Part shown: positions 55,456 to 64,000 of the stretch, one piece after another | Numbering within the stretch: the stretch's first letter is position 1 | Layout of the letters: the number at the start of each line of letters is the position of its first letter | Assembly (NCBI RefSeq): GCF_013377015.1 | Contig: NZ_JACABA010000003.1 | Span: 219,510 to 283,509, forward strand | DNA length: 64,000 nt | Source: Rhodopseudomonas sp. | Lineage (GTDB): Bacteria > Pseudomonadota > Alphaproteobacteria > Rhizobiales > Xanthobacteraceae | Direction of reading: 5' to 3' | The notes under the pieces: model-generated | Database searches by the model: none | What the model was told of the DNA's origin: nothing | Seen by the model: the letters and a program-made list of their open reading frames with translations, nothing else | Program-made: the position numbers and the translations under genes

Positions 55456-58400
55456 ATGATTGCTTCCCAAAATTCCTCCGCTGCCCGAACCGCCCTGCTC
55501 GCGCGCGCCGCCGAACGCATCCTCGTGCTCGACGGCGCGATGGGCACCATGATTCAGCAGCTGCAATTCGACGAAGCCGCGTTTCGTGGCGAACGCTACA
55601 AGGATTTTCATCGCGACCTCCGTGGCAACAACGACCTCTTGATCCTGACCCAGCCGCAGGCGATCGAGGATATCCACGCGCAATATCTGCGCGCCGGCGC
55701 CGACATCGTCGCCACCAACACCTTCTCCTCGACCTCGATCGCGCAGGCCGATTACGATCTGTCGTCGATCGCCTACGAGATGAGCCGCGAAGGCGCACGG
55801 CTGGCCCGCAACGCTGCGATCCGCGTCGAAGCCGAGGACGGCAAGCCGCGCTTCGTCGCCGGCGCGATCGGCCCCACCAACCGGACCGCCTCGATTTCCC
55901 CCGACGTCGGCAATCCCGGCTATCGCGCGGTGACGTTCGACGATCTGCGCATCGCCTATGGCGAGCAGATCAACGGTCTGCTGGACGGCGGCGCCGATCT
56001 GCTGCTGGTCGAGACGATCTTCGACACGCTCAACGCCAAGGCGGCGCTGTACGCCATCGCGGAAATCACCGAGGCGCGCGGCATCGACGTGCCCGTCATG
56101 ATCTCCGGCACCATCACCGACAAATCCGGCCGATTGCTGTCGGGACAATTGCCGGAAGCGTTCTGGAATTCGGTACGGCACGCCCGCCCGGCGACGATCG
56201 GCTTCAACTGCGCGCTCGGCGCCGAGGATCTGCGCACCCACATCGCCGACATCGGCCGCGTCGCCGACACGCTGGTCTGCGCCTATCCGAACGCCGGGCT
56301 GCCCAACGAATTCGGCCAGTACGACGAGAGCCCGGAATTCATGGCGCGGCTCATCGGCGAATTCGCCCGCGATGGTCTGGTCAATATCGTCGGCGGCTGC
56401 TGCGGCACCACGCCGGATCATATCGCGGCGATCGCCGCCGCCGTCGCGCCCTACAAGCCGCGTGTCGTGCCCACCATCGAGCCGCGGCTGCGGCTCTCCG
56501 GCCTCGAGCCGTTCGAACTGACGCCGGCGATTCCCTTCGTCAACGTTGGCGAGCGCACCAACGTCACCGGCTCGGCGAAATTCCGCAAGCTGATCACCGC
56601 CGGCGACTACAACGCTGCGCTTCAAGTGGCGCGCGACCAGGTCGAGAACGGCGCCCAGATCATCGACGTCAACATGGACGAAGGGCTGCTGGATTCCGAG
56701 GCCGCGATGGTGACGTTCCTCAACCTCGTCGCCGCCGAGCCCGACATCGCCCGCGTCCCGGTGATGGTCGACTCGTCCAAATTCGCCGTGATCGAGGCCG
56801 GGCTGAAATGCGTCCAGGGCAAGCCGGTGGTCAATTCGATCTCGATGAAGGAAGGCGAAGCCAAATTCATCGCTGAGGCGAAGATCGCGCGGCGTCACGG
56901 CGCGGCGGTTGTGGTGATGGCGTTCGACGAGCAGGGCCAGGCCGACACCTTTGCGCGCAAGACCGAGATCTGCAAACGCGCCTATGACATCCTGGTCGGG
57001 CAGCTGAATTTTCCGCCGGAAGACATCATCTTCGATCCCAACATCTTCGCCATCGCCACCGGGCTCGAGGAGCACAATAATTACGGCGTCGACTTCATCG
57101 AGGCGACGCGCTGGATCCGCGCCAACCTGCCGCACGCGCATATTTCCGGCGGGGTCTCCAACCTCTCCTTCTCGTTCCGCGGCAACGAGCCGGTGCGCGA
57201 GGCGATGCATTCGGTGTTCCTGTATCACGCCATCAAGGCCGGCATGGATATGGGCATCGTCAATGCCGGGCAGATGATCGTCTATGACGACATCGATCCC
57301 GAACTGCGCCAAACCTGCGAGGACGTCATCCTCAATCGCGACCCCGGCGCGTCGGAGCGGCTGTTGCAGCTGGCGGAAAAATTCCGCGGCCAGGAGAAGC
57401 AGTCCAAGGAACAGGATCTCGCCTGGCGCGACTGGCCGGTGGAGAAGCGGCTGAGCCACGCGCTGGTGCACGGCATCACCGAATATATCGACGCCGATAC
57501 CGAGGCGGCGCGGCTGACCGTGGAGCGGCCGCTGCATGTGATCGAAGGCCCGCTGATGGCCGGCATGAATATCGTCGGCGACCTGTTCGGCGACGGCAAG
57601 ATGTTCCTGCCGCAAGTGGTGAAATCGGCCCGCGTCATGAAGCAGGCGGTGGCCTATCTAATGCCGTTCATGGAGCAGGAGAAGGCCGACAACCTCAAAG
57701 CCGGCATCGTCGGCGACGGCCGCAAGAACGCCGGCAAGATCGTGATCGCCACCGTGAAGGGCGACGTCCACGATATCGGCAAGAACATCGTGGCGATCGT
57801 GCTCCAGTGCAATAATTTCGAGGTGATCGACCTCGGCGTGATGGTGCCGGCCTCGAAGATCATCGAGACCGCCAAGGCGGAGAACGCCGACATCATCGGT
57901 CTGTCCGGCCTGATCACGCCGTCGCTCGACGAGATGAGCTTCCTGGCCTCCGAGATGCAGCGCCAGGGGCTCAGCGTGCCGCTGCTGATCGGCGGCGCCA
58001 CCACCAGCCGGGTCCATACCGCGGTGAAAATCGACCCGAACTATCCCGCGGGGCCGGTGGTGCATGTCAACGACGCTAGCCGCGCCGTTGGCGTCGCGTC
58101 CTCGCTGCTGTCGCCGGACAGGCGCGAGGCCTATGTGGCGGAGATTCGCGCCGACTACGCGAAGATTTCCGCGGCGCATTTCCGCGCCCAGGCCGACAAG
58201 AAGCGGCTGAAGCTGTCGGATGCCCGCGCCAATGCCACCAAGATCGACTGGGCGCAGGCGCGGCCGACCAAGCCCGCCTTCATCGGCACCAGGACCTTCA
58301 GCGACTATCCGCTCGCCGAGCTTGCCGACTGCATCGACTGGACGCCGTTCTTCCAGACCTGGGAGCTCGCCGGTCGCTTCCCGGCGATTCTCGACGACGC

Positions 58401-59316
58401 CAAGGTCGGCGAGGCCGCGCGCGCGCTCTATGCCGACGCCCGCGCGATGCTGGATCTGATCGTCGCCGAGAACTGGTTCACCGCGAAGGCGACGATCGGG
58501 TTCTGGCCGGCCAATGCGGTCGGCGACGACATCGCGGTCTATGCCGACGAGCGCCGCGCCACGCCGATCGCGACCTTCCATACGCTGCGGCAGCAGCTGG
58601 AGAAACGCGAGGGCCGCGCCAACGCCGCGTTGTCGGACTTCATCGCGCCGCTGTCGACCGGCGTGCCCGATTACATCGGCGCCTTCGTGGTCACCGCCGG
58701 GATCGGCGAGGACGTCATCGCCGACAACTTCAAACAGGCCAATGATGACTACTCCTCGATCCTGTGCAAGGCGCTGGCGGATCGCCTCGCCGAGGCCTTC
58801 GCCGAGCGGATGCACCAGCGCGTGCGCACCGAATTCTGGGGCTACGCGCCGGACGAGCGGCTCGGCACCGACGACCTGATCCTCGAAAAATATCAGGGCA
58901 TCCGCCCGGCGCCAGGCTATCCGGCGCAGCCCGACCACACCGAGAAGGCGACGCTGTTCCGCCTGCTCGACGCCGAAGCCAGCGCCGGTGTCAAGCTGAC
59001 CGAGAGCTACGCGATGTGGCCGGGCTCCTCGGTGTCGGGGCTGTATTTCAGCCATCCGCAGAGCGCTTACTTCGGCGTCGGCAAGATCGAGCGCGACCAG
59101 GTCGAGGACTATGCGATGCGCAAGGGCTGGGACGTCGCCGAGGCCGAACGCTGGCTGGCGCCGGTGCTGAACTATATCCCGGCCGCGACTGAGCCGATGC
59201 CGCCGCTGGCGCCGGAGGCGCCGCCCGCCAACGATGCGGCGCTGGCGTCGCATCCGCCCGGCTGTACCTGCGCGGTGCACCTGGCCTGGCGTAAGCAGGC
59301 GGTGGGGGCGAAATAG
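55456..59316 (+). CDS. metH: Cobalamin-dependent methionine synthase
   Basis: A 1286-residue MetH with all four modules: homocysteine-binding (about 10-340; zinc cysteines in F-N-C-A-L-G and G-G-C-C-G-T-T-P), methyltetrahydrofolate-binding (about 360-620; [11 protein letters not shown]), cobalamin-binding (about 650-890; G-D-V-H-D-I-G-K-N with the axial His) and the AdoMet reactivation domain (about 910-1240; [15 protein letters not shown]). The C-terminus ends [10 protein letters not shown], seen in relatives. I chose the ATG at 55456; a TTG two codons earlier is possible. Convergent with the next gene, four bases away. Confidence 0.97.
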   Translation: MIASQNSSAARTALLARAAERILVLDGAMGTMIQQLQFDEAAFRGERYKDFHRDLRGNNDLLILTQPQAIEDIHAQYLRAGADIVATNTFSSTSIAQADYDLSSIAYEMSREGARLARNAAIRVEAEDGKPRFVAGAIGPTNRTASISPDVGNPGYRAVTFDDLRIAYGEQINGLLDGGADLLLVETIFDTLNAKAALYAIAEITEARGIDVPVMISGTITDKSGRLLSGQLPEAFWNSVRHARPATIGFNCALGAEDLRTHIADIGRVADTLVCAYPNAGLPNEFGQYDESPEFMARLIGEFARDGLVNIVGGCCGTTPDHIAAIAAAVAPYKPRVVPTIEPRLRLSGLEPFELTPAIPFVNVGERTNVTGSAKFRKLITAGDYNAALQVARDQVENGAQIIDVNMDEGLLDSEAAMVTFLNLVAAEPDIARVPVMVDSSKFAVIEAGLKCVQGKPVVNSISMKEGEAKFIAEAKIARRHGAAVVVMAFDEQGQADTFARKTEICKRAYDILVGQLNFPPEDIIFDPNIFAIATGLEEHNNYGVDFIEATRWIRANLPHAHISGGVSNLSFSFRGNEPVREAMHSVFLYHAIKAGMDMGIVNAGQMIVYDDIDPELRQTCEDVILNRDPGASERLLQLAEKFRGQEKQSKEQDLAWRDWPVEKRLSHALVHGITEYIDADTEAARLTVERPLHVIEGPLMAGMNIVGDLFGDGKMFLPQVVKSARVMKQAVAYLMPFMEQEKADNLKAGIVGDGRKNAGKIVIATVKGDVHDIGKNIVAIVLQCNNFEVIDLGVMVPASKIIETAKAENADIIGLSGLITPSLDEMSFLASEMQRQGLSVPLLIGGATTSRVHTAVKIDPNYPAGPVVHVNDASRAVGVASSLLSPDRREAYVAEIRADYAKISAAHFRAQADKKRLKLSDARANATKIDWAQARPTKPAFIGTRTFSDYPLAELADCIDWTPFFQTWELAGRFPAILDDAKVGEAARALYADARAMLDLIVAENWFTAKATIGFWPANAVGDDIAVYADERRATPIATFHTLRQQLEKREGRANAALSDFIAPLSTGVPDYIGAFVVTAGIGEDVIADNFKQANDDYSSILCKALADRLAEAFAERMHQRVRTEFWGYAPDERLGTDDLILEKYQGIRPAPGYPAQPDHTEKATLFRLLDAEASAGVKLTESYAMWPGSSVSGLYFSHPQSAYFGVGKIERDQVEDYAMRKGWDVAEAERWLAPVLNYIPAATEPMPPLAPEAPPANDAALASHPPGCTCAVHLAWRKQAVGAK

Positions 59317-59320
59317 AGAT

Positions 59321-60175
59321 TCAGCTTCTGACCTCCGCCGGCACCTCGCCTTTGAACAGCGCCGGCACCACCGGCGGCTGGCCGGTGTCCTGCAGCAGGG
59401 TCTGCGCTTCCGGCGTCAGCAGGAAGCGCACGAAGGCGGTCGCCTCTTTCGGATTCGCCGCGGTGCCCGGCACCAGCGCGGCGTTGCGGATCGCCTCGCT
59501 CATATTGACGCTGTCGGCAAAGCGAACGATCTCGAGGTCGTTCTTCGCCGCCACCGCGGCGGAATAATACACCACGCCGGCACTGGCAGTTCCGTCCTTC
59601 ACAGCGCGCACCGTGTCGGGCACCGACGCCGTCGCGCTTGCAGCATCGATGATGGTCTTCGCCAGCTCCGGATGGCCCTCGAGCGCCGCGGCGCGGCTGA
59701 GAAACTCGACCGTGCGCGCGGTGGCGAGATCCTTTTCCGCAGCGATCCGCGCCAGCTTGATGCCGGGCTTCGCCAGATCGGCGATCTGACCGATGCCGAG
59801 CGGATTGCCCTTCGCGGTGATCACCACCATCTCGTTGCCGGAGAACACCACGTACCAGGACGCCGCGATCCGATCCGAGCCGGCGACAGTCTTGCCGAGC
59901 AGGTCCTGTTCGACCACCGCCGGCGACGACGGCGCGAACACGTCACAAACCTCGCCTTTCAGGATTCGCTCGGCGAGCTGCTTCAAGGTGCCTGGTGTCA
60001 GTTTCAGCGTGACCTCGGGATTCTTGGCCTCGAATGCCTGCTTCAGCGTCCGCATCGGCCCGGCCAGCGAATCGGCGTGAAACACCTCGATTGCGCCGGC
60101 CCAAGCCGTGCCTGGCAGCGCGAGCGCGGCCAGCATCAGCATGACGCGCAGCGGCGCACGGTTCGCTTGTCGCAT
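59321..60175 (-). CDS. Molybdate/tungstate-type periplasmic binding protein
   Basis: A 284-residue extracellular solute-binding protein. Signal peptide about residues 1-26 (M-L-M-L-A-A-L-A-L-P-G-T-A-W-A). The mature start I-E-V-F-H-A-D-S-L-A-G-P-M and the later D-V-F-A-P-S-S and P-D-T-V-R-A-V-K-D-G-T-A-S-A-G-V-V-Y-Y place it in the ModA/WtpA group. GGAG precedes the ATG at 60175 by seven bases. No permease or ATPase gene adjoins it, so either it works with a distant transporter or it is an orphan. Substrate specificity cannot be read safely. Confidence 0.8.
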   Translation of the reverse strand: MRQANRAPLRVMLMLAALALPGTAWAGAIEVFHADSLAGPMRTLKQAFEAKNPEVTLKLTPGTLKQLAERILKGEVCDVFAPSSPAVVEQDLLGKTVAGSDRIAASWYVVFSGNEMVVITAKGNPLGIGQIADLAKPGIKLARIAAEKDLATARTVEFLSRAAALEGHPELAKTIIDAASATASVPDTVRAVKDGTASAGVVYYSAAVAAKNDLEIVRFADSVNMSEAIRNAALVPGTAANPKEATAFVRFLLTPEAQTLLQDTGQPPVVPALFKGEVPAEVRS

Positions 60176-60439
60176 TGATATCTCCCATCGGCTTGCTGCT
60201 TTGACGCCTTGCGGCGCGCCGGCGTCGAGGCCGGCGCCGCAGTCAATCACGACGGCGGCCGACGGCAAAGGGATTGCGCGCCGGCGCCAGACCGAAACCG
60301 ACCTTGCAGCGGTGCCCTCTCACGCGGGACGAGGTGAACAGAGCTATCCACCATCAGGCTCCAAACGATCGCCGATTCGAATTTCAAACAGCCACACCAT
60401 TTTCAAACATGCGCATCTATTCCCGCGGCGCGATACGCC

Positions 60440-60890
60440 CGGGTTTTGCGGTGAACGTCCCCGCCCTCCTAGACGAGGGCGCGCGGAACGCCGGGTGCCC
60501 GATGCACCCGCGGCCTCGTGCGCAAAGCAAAAAGCGCACGAGTTCGAAACCACGGTCACACCGGAATCATCCGGCGTTCCGCGCGCGGTGGGTTAACACC
60601 TCGTTCGCGCTCTCCCCGGTGGACGGCTGTTTTCGTCACCGCTCGTTTCGGCTGAGAGATCTCCGCTTTCGGCAAAGCGCGGAGCCTCCGCTTCCACATG
60701 GCGTCAGCATCGCGACGCCGGGACCACGCGACTTCGGTTCGTCCGCCTCGGCGCGTCGTCTACCGGGCGGTTTGCGGCCGATCCCGCAAAACCCTCCCGG
60801 CCGACGCCGAAAGCGTCCACCGCATCCCGCCCCGCAGACCGTGACGATCGCGAGCCGCCCCTCTCAGTGAGGCGGGACAGGCACATGATA
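60440..60890. repeat. Probable long dispersed repeat element
   Basis: GCGCGGAACGCCGG (from 60480) and its near complement CCGGCGTTCCGCGC (from 60570) frame an inner pair GTGCGC...GCGCAC. Further inverted pieces lie to the right, including CTCCGCTTTCGG/CAAAGCGCGGAG near 60661-60686. I recall similar translated strings widely misannotated as small proteins in Bradyrhizobium, but this is memory and not a search result. Confidence 0.4.
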
Positions 60891-60945
60891 AGCGAGTTTT
60901 TGGGACCGGGGATAAGCAGGTGACGTTTCTTTTTCAGGACGACCT

Positions 60946-61032
60946 GTAGCCCGGATGGAGCGCAGCGCAATCCGGGGCAACACCTCGGCAATTGCTGCGT
61001 CCCCGGATTGCGCTGCGCTCCATCCGGGCTAC
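60946..61032. repeat. Perfect 32-base inverted repeat, CCGGATTGCGCTGCGCTCC family
   Basis: The left arm (60946-60977) and right arm (61001-61032) are exact reverse complements; the arm reads GTAGCCCGGATGGAGCGCAG onward. The spacer is 23 bases. A degenerate copy is found at 10616-10700. Confidence 0.92.
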
Positions 61033-61111
61033 GCGCGCTGCAGAGCATTGCGACGAATCGTTTCTGAGCAGAACTATTGATTTCGAACGCCGATCAATGA
61101 ATGCTAAGTTG

Positions 61112-62614
61112 TCATTCCCCCTCGTCGCTCGCCAGCACCCCCTTCACCGCCCTGCCCCATCCCGCCAGTTTGCGCTCCCGTGTCGCCGCGCTCATCGCCG
61201 GCTTGAAGCGGTGCTCGAGTCGCCAGTTGTCGGCGAATTTCGCCGGCTCCGGATAGACGCCAGCTGATAGTCCGGCGAGATACGCGGCCCCTAGCGCTGT
61301 GGTCTCGGCGATCATCGGGCGATCGACCGGGGCGTCGAGCAAATCGGCGAGGCGCTGCATGGTCCAGTCGGAGGCGGCCATGCCGCCGTCGACGCGCAGC
61401 ACCGTCGAGGCCGCGTCGGCGTCGGGCCAGTCGGCGCGCATCGCGGCCCACAGGTCGTAGGTCTGGTAACACACGCTCTCCAGCGCGGCGTGCGCCAACT
61501 CGGCCGGGCCGGTGTTGCGCGTGAGCCCGAACAAGGCGCCGCGGACGCGCGGATTCCAGTACGGCGCGCCGAGGCCGACGAAGGCCGGCACCAGATAGAC
61601 GCTTTGCAAAGAGTCTGATTGGTCGGCGAGCGGGCCGGTCTCGGCGGCCTCCTTGATGATGTGCAGGCCGTCGCGGAGCCATTGCACCGCGGAGCCTGCG
61701 ACGAAGATCGAGCCTTCCAGCGCGTAGGTGCGGCTTCCCGCCAGCTGATAGGCGATGGTGGTGAGCAGCTTGTTCTTCGACGCCACCGGCGTCGAGCCGG
61801 TGTTGAGCAAGGCAAAGCAGCCGGTGCCGTAGGTCGATTTCATCATGCCGGGCGAAAAGCAGGCCTGGCCGATGGTGGCGGCCTGCTGGTCGCCGGCGAT
61901 GCCGCGGATCGCGATGCTGCCTCCGAACCATTCCGGCTCGCTGTCGCCGAAATGATGCGACGAGTCCTTCACCTCGGGCAGCATCGAGCGCGGCACCCGC
62001 AGCAGCTGCAACAGATCGCGGTCCCATTCGCCGGAATGGATGTTGAACAGCAGCGTGCGCGAGGCGTTGGTGGCGTCGGTGGCATGGACCCGGCCGCCGG
62101 TCAGCCGCCACAGCAGATAGCAATCGACGGTGCCGAACAACAATTCGCCGCGCTCGGCGCGGGCGCGTGCCTCCGGCACGTGGTCGAGAATCCACGCCAC
62201 CTTGGTGCCGGAAAAATACGGATCGACGATCAGCCCGGTTTTTTCCGAGACCATCGGCTCATGGCCGTCGGCTTTCAGCGCGGCGCAGATCTCGGCGGTG
62301 CGGCGGTCCTGCCAGACGATGGCGCGGTGGATCGCCTGCCCCGTCACGCGGTCCCACACCACCGTGGTCTCGCGCTGATTGGTGATGCCGATCGCAGCGA
62401 TCTCGGAGGCTTTGACGCCGGCCTTCTGCATCGCCTCGCGGCAGGTCGCCAGCGTCGAGACCCAGATGTCCTCGGGCTCGTGCTCGACCCAGCCCGAGGC
62501 CGGGAAATGCTGCGGGAATTCCTGCTGCGCCGAGGCGGCGATCGAGATATCGCCACGGAACAGGATCGCGCGCGACGAAGTGGTGCCCTGATCGATGGCC
62601 AGCACGAATGACAT
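61112..62614 (-). CDS. glpK: Glycerol kinase
   Basis: A 500-residue FGGY-family kinase phosphorylating glycerol to sn-glycerol 3-phosphate. Landmarks: [10 protein letters not shown] (phosphate-binding), [35 protein letters not shown] and D-G-G-M. Length matches E. coli GlpK. The ATG at 62614 has GGAAG upstream and gives the family start M-S-F-V-L. No glpF or glpD is adjacent. Divergent from nasT. Confidence 0.96.
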   Translation of the reverse strand: MSFVLAIDQGTTSSRAILFRGDISIAASAQQEFPQHFPASGWVEHEPEDIWVSTLATCREAMQKAGVKASEIAAIGITNQRETTVVWDRVTGQAIHRAIVWQDRRTAEICAALKADGHEPMVSEKTGLIVDPYFSGTKVAWILDHVPEARARAERGELLFGTVDCYLLWRLTGGRVHATDATNASRTLLFNIHSGEWDRDLLQLLRVPRSMLPEVKDSSHHFGDSEPEWFGGSIAIRGIAGDQQAATIGQACFSPGMMKSTYGTGCFALLNTGSTPVASKNKLLTTIAYQLAGSRTYALEGSIFVAGSAVQWLRDGLHIIKEAAETGPLADQSDSLQSVYLVPAFVGLGAPYWNPRVRGALFGLTRNTGPAELAHAALESVCYQTYDLWAAMRADWPDADAASTVLRVDGGMAASDWTMQRLADLLDAPVDRPMIAETTALGAAYLAGLSAGVYPEPAKFADNWRLEHRFKPAMSAATRERKLAGWGRAVKGVLASDEGE

Positions 62615-62792
62615 GAGGTTTCTTCCCGGAAGGTGGATCGAGCGACGGTTTTGACCGACACCACCCGATCGCGCCAGCGCCGTCAATATCGGCAGCGCGG
62701 CTACCGTGCTGCACAATGAAAGTCCTTCAAATTACCGCCGGACTGTGGTTTCTGGCTATGACCGACACCGGACGAAAGTACCTTCGCCGCCG

Positions 62793-63377
62793 ATGGACCC
62801 GTCACTGAAAATCGTCATCGTCGACGAGAACCCGGTACGCGCCGCGATCCTCACCGAGGGGCTGCGCGAGGCCGGCATGACGCAGATCATGCATCTGGCG
62901 GCCACCACCAATCTGCTGGCGCGGGTTTACGAGATCGACCCCGACGTGATCCTGATCGACCTCGAAAGTCCGAGCCGCGACATGCTGGAACAAATGTTCC
63001 AGGTCAGCCGGATCGTGAAGCGGCCGATCGCGATGTTCGTCGACCAGAGCGACAGTGCCTCGATCCAGGCCTCGGTCGACGCCGGGGTCTCGGCCTATAT
63101 CGTCGACGGGCTGAAAAAGGAGCGGATGAAGCACATCCTCGACCTGTGCATCTCGCGCTTCAACGCCTTCGCGCGGCTGGAGGGCGAACTCGACCGCGCC
63201 CGCAATGCGCTGGAAGACCGCAAGGTGATCGACCGCGCCAAGGGCATTCTGATGAAGGCCAAGGCGCTCAGCGAGGAGCAGGCCTACATCCTGCTGCGGA
63301 CCACCGCCATGAACGAGAAAAAGAAGATCGCCGAGATCGCCCAGTCGGTGGTCACCGCGTCGGAGATCCTGAAATGA
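62793..63377 (+). CDS. nasT: ANTAR-domain response regulator NasT
   Basis: A 194-residue antiterminator: a receiver domain (about 1-120, with I-V-I-V-D-E-N and the phospho-acceptor region I-L-I-D-L-E-S) and a C-terminal ANTAR RNA-binding domain (about 130-190, K-V-I-D-R-A-K-G-I-L-M and A-Y-I-L-L-R). In Paracoccus, Azotobacter and Bradyrhizobium, NasT lets transcription proceed through leader terminators of nitrate-assimilation genes when nitrate frees it from NasS. The ATG at 62793 gives the family start. It overlaps nasS by four bases. Confidence 0.9.
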   Translation: MDPSLKIVIVDENPVRAAILTEGLREAGMTQIMHLAATTNLLARVYEIDPDVILIDLESPSRDMLEQMFQVSRIVKRPIAMFVDQSDSASIQASVDAGVSAYIVDGLKKERMKHILDLCISRFNAFARLEGELDRARNALEDRKVIDRAKGILMKAKALSEEQAYILLRTTAMNEKKKIAEIAQSVVTASEILK

Positions 63378-64000
63378 GTACGCGCTTGCGGATCGGGTTC
63401 ATCCCGCTGGTCGACGCGGCGGCGCTGATCGTCGCCGTCGACAAGGGGTTTTGCGTCGCGGAGGGACTCGAGGTCGAGCTGGTGCGCGAGATCTCCTGGG
63501 CCAATGTCCGCGACAAGTTCAATATCGGCATCTTCGACGCCGCCCACCTGCTGGCGCCGATGGCGATCGCCTCCAGCCTCGGCATCGGCCACGTCAAGGT
63601 GCCGGTGATCTCGGCGTTCGGGCTCGGCGTCAACGGCAACGCCATCACGGTGTCGCCGGCGCTGCATGCGGCGATCGCGGCGGCCGCCGACGGCGACGTC
63701 ACCGATCCGATGGTGTCGGCGCAGGCGCTGGCGCGGGTGGTGGCGACGCGCAAGGCCGCCGGGCTGGAGCCGCTGACTTTCGGCATGACGTTTCCGTTCT
63801 CCAGCCACAATTACGATCTCCGGTTCTGGATGGGCGCCGGCGGCGTCGATCCCGACGAAGACGTCCGCCTGGTGGTGCTGCCGCCGCCTTACATGGTCGA
63901 GAGTCTCGCCAGCAAGCATCTCGACGGCTTCTGCGTCGGCGCGCCGTGGAATTCGGTGGCGATCGATCTCGGCATCGGCCACATCCTGCATTTCACCTCG
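63374..64000 (+). CDS. nasS: Nitrate-sensing protein NasS (partial, runs off the window)
   Basis: A 209-codon open frame from ATG at 63374 to the last base. The start R-L-R-I-G-F-I-P-L-V-D-A-A-A-L-I-V-A, then N-I-G-I-F-D-A-A-H-L-L-A-P-M-A and F-S-S-H-N-Y-D-L-R-F-W-M, matches the NrtA/CmpA/NasS family. There is no signal peptide, which separates soluble NasS from secreted NrtA. The ATGA overlap with nasT supports the sensor pair. The nitrate-binding C-terminal part is cut off. Confidence 0.9.
   Translation, partial: MSTRLRIGFIPLVDAAALIVAVDKGFCVAEGLEVELVREISWANVRDKFNIGIFDAAHLLAPMAIASSLGIGHVKVPVISAFGLGVNGNAITVSPALHAAIAAAADGDVTDPMVSAQALARVVATRKAAGLEPLTFGMTFPFSSHNYDLRFWMGAGGVDPDEDVRLVVLPPPYMVESLASKHLDGFCVGAPWNSVAIDLGIGHILHFTS

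Larger units (their letters stand above)
60176..61111. other. 936-base repeat-rich gap without genes
   Basis: Frames on both strands are Arg/Pro-rich, shift where repeats end and lack ribosome sites, so I call no gene. The centre (about 60440-60890) looks like a long dispersed element typical of Bradyrhizobiaceae intergenic DNA; inverted CGGAACGCCGG segments near 60482 and complementary CCGGCGTTCCG near 60570 suggest folding. The right part is a perfect 32-base inverted repeat, listed separately. Confidence 0.55.

Noticed and set aside
60274-60870. Plus-strand frame of 198 codons in the repeat-rich gap
   Set aside because: It crosses several palindromic elements, has no ribosome site and no domain; similar strings are commonly artefacts of repeats.

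Overview
The window is GC-rich chromosomal DNA from an alphaproteobacterium. Gene content, operon structure and protein sequences fit the Bradyrhizobiaceae (Nitrobacteraceae), closest in character to Rhodopseudomonas or Bradyrhizobium; this is judged from recognised families, not from a database search. I see no rRNA, tRNA, insertion sequence, prophage or CRISPR array. About sixty protein genes are packed tightly, many with stop/start overlaps. Most gene-free stretches hold palindromic intergenic repeats.

Left part (1-12 kb): the end of a glycogen debranching gene, then treZ and treY, which together make trehalose from glycogen. Next come a small polyhydroxyalkanoate-system protein, a DUF3309 membrane peptide, a full-length DNA ligase D (no Ku gene in view), a divergent TusA-like/mobA pair, an atypical crotonase and a zinc alcohol dehydrogenase.

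Urea region (12-23.8 kb, all minus strand): urtABCDE (urea ABC importer) runs into ureDABC, then an 827-bp gap, two tandem ABM-domain genes, ureE with a long histidine tail, and ureF. A consensus sigma-54 promoter lies about 70 bp upstream of urtA, which suggests nitrogen (NtrC) control. No ureG is present here.

Cold-shock and translation group (24.2-26.5 kb): a DEAD-box helicase, an extra IF-1 with a basic tail, and a CspA-type protein with a long leader and a clear terminator.

Tad/Flp pilus locus (26.6-38.6 kb): two TadE-like pseudopilins and a stand-alone secretin N-domain protein on the minus strand, flp pilin and cpaA-cpaB-cpaC-cpaD-cpaE-cpaF-tadB-tadC on the plus strand, and a convergent tadD lipoprotein.

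Middle-right part (38.7-50.8 kb): an M17 aminopeptidase overlapping an NlpC/P60 hydrolase, then a minus-strand peptide-import operon (two yejA paralogues, yejB, yejE, yejF, Nudix hydrolase) interrupted by a toxin-antitoxin pair that is translationally coupled to yejF. Upstream is a membrane-anchored cytochrome c.

Right part (51-64 kb): kdsB and pheA, an LLM flavin oxidoreductase, metF and metH with a DUF559 nuclease-like gene between them flanked by inverted palindromic repeats, a molybdate-type binding protein without its transporter, glpK, and a nasT-nasS pair whose nasS runs off the end. NasT/NasS together with the sigma-54 urea operon give the window a nitrogen-assimilation theme.

The least explained elements are the DUF559/repeat cassette, the toxin-antitoxin pair inside the yej operon, the gene-free 14.1-14.6 kb stretch with adjacent GNRA-type hairpins, and the repeat block at 60.2-61.1 kb.
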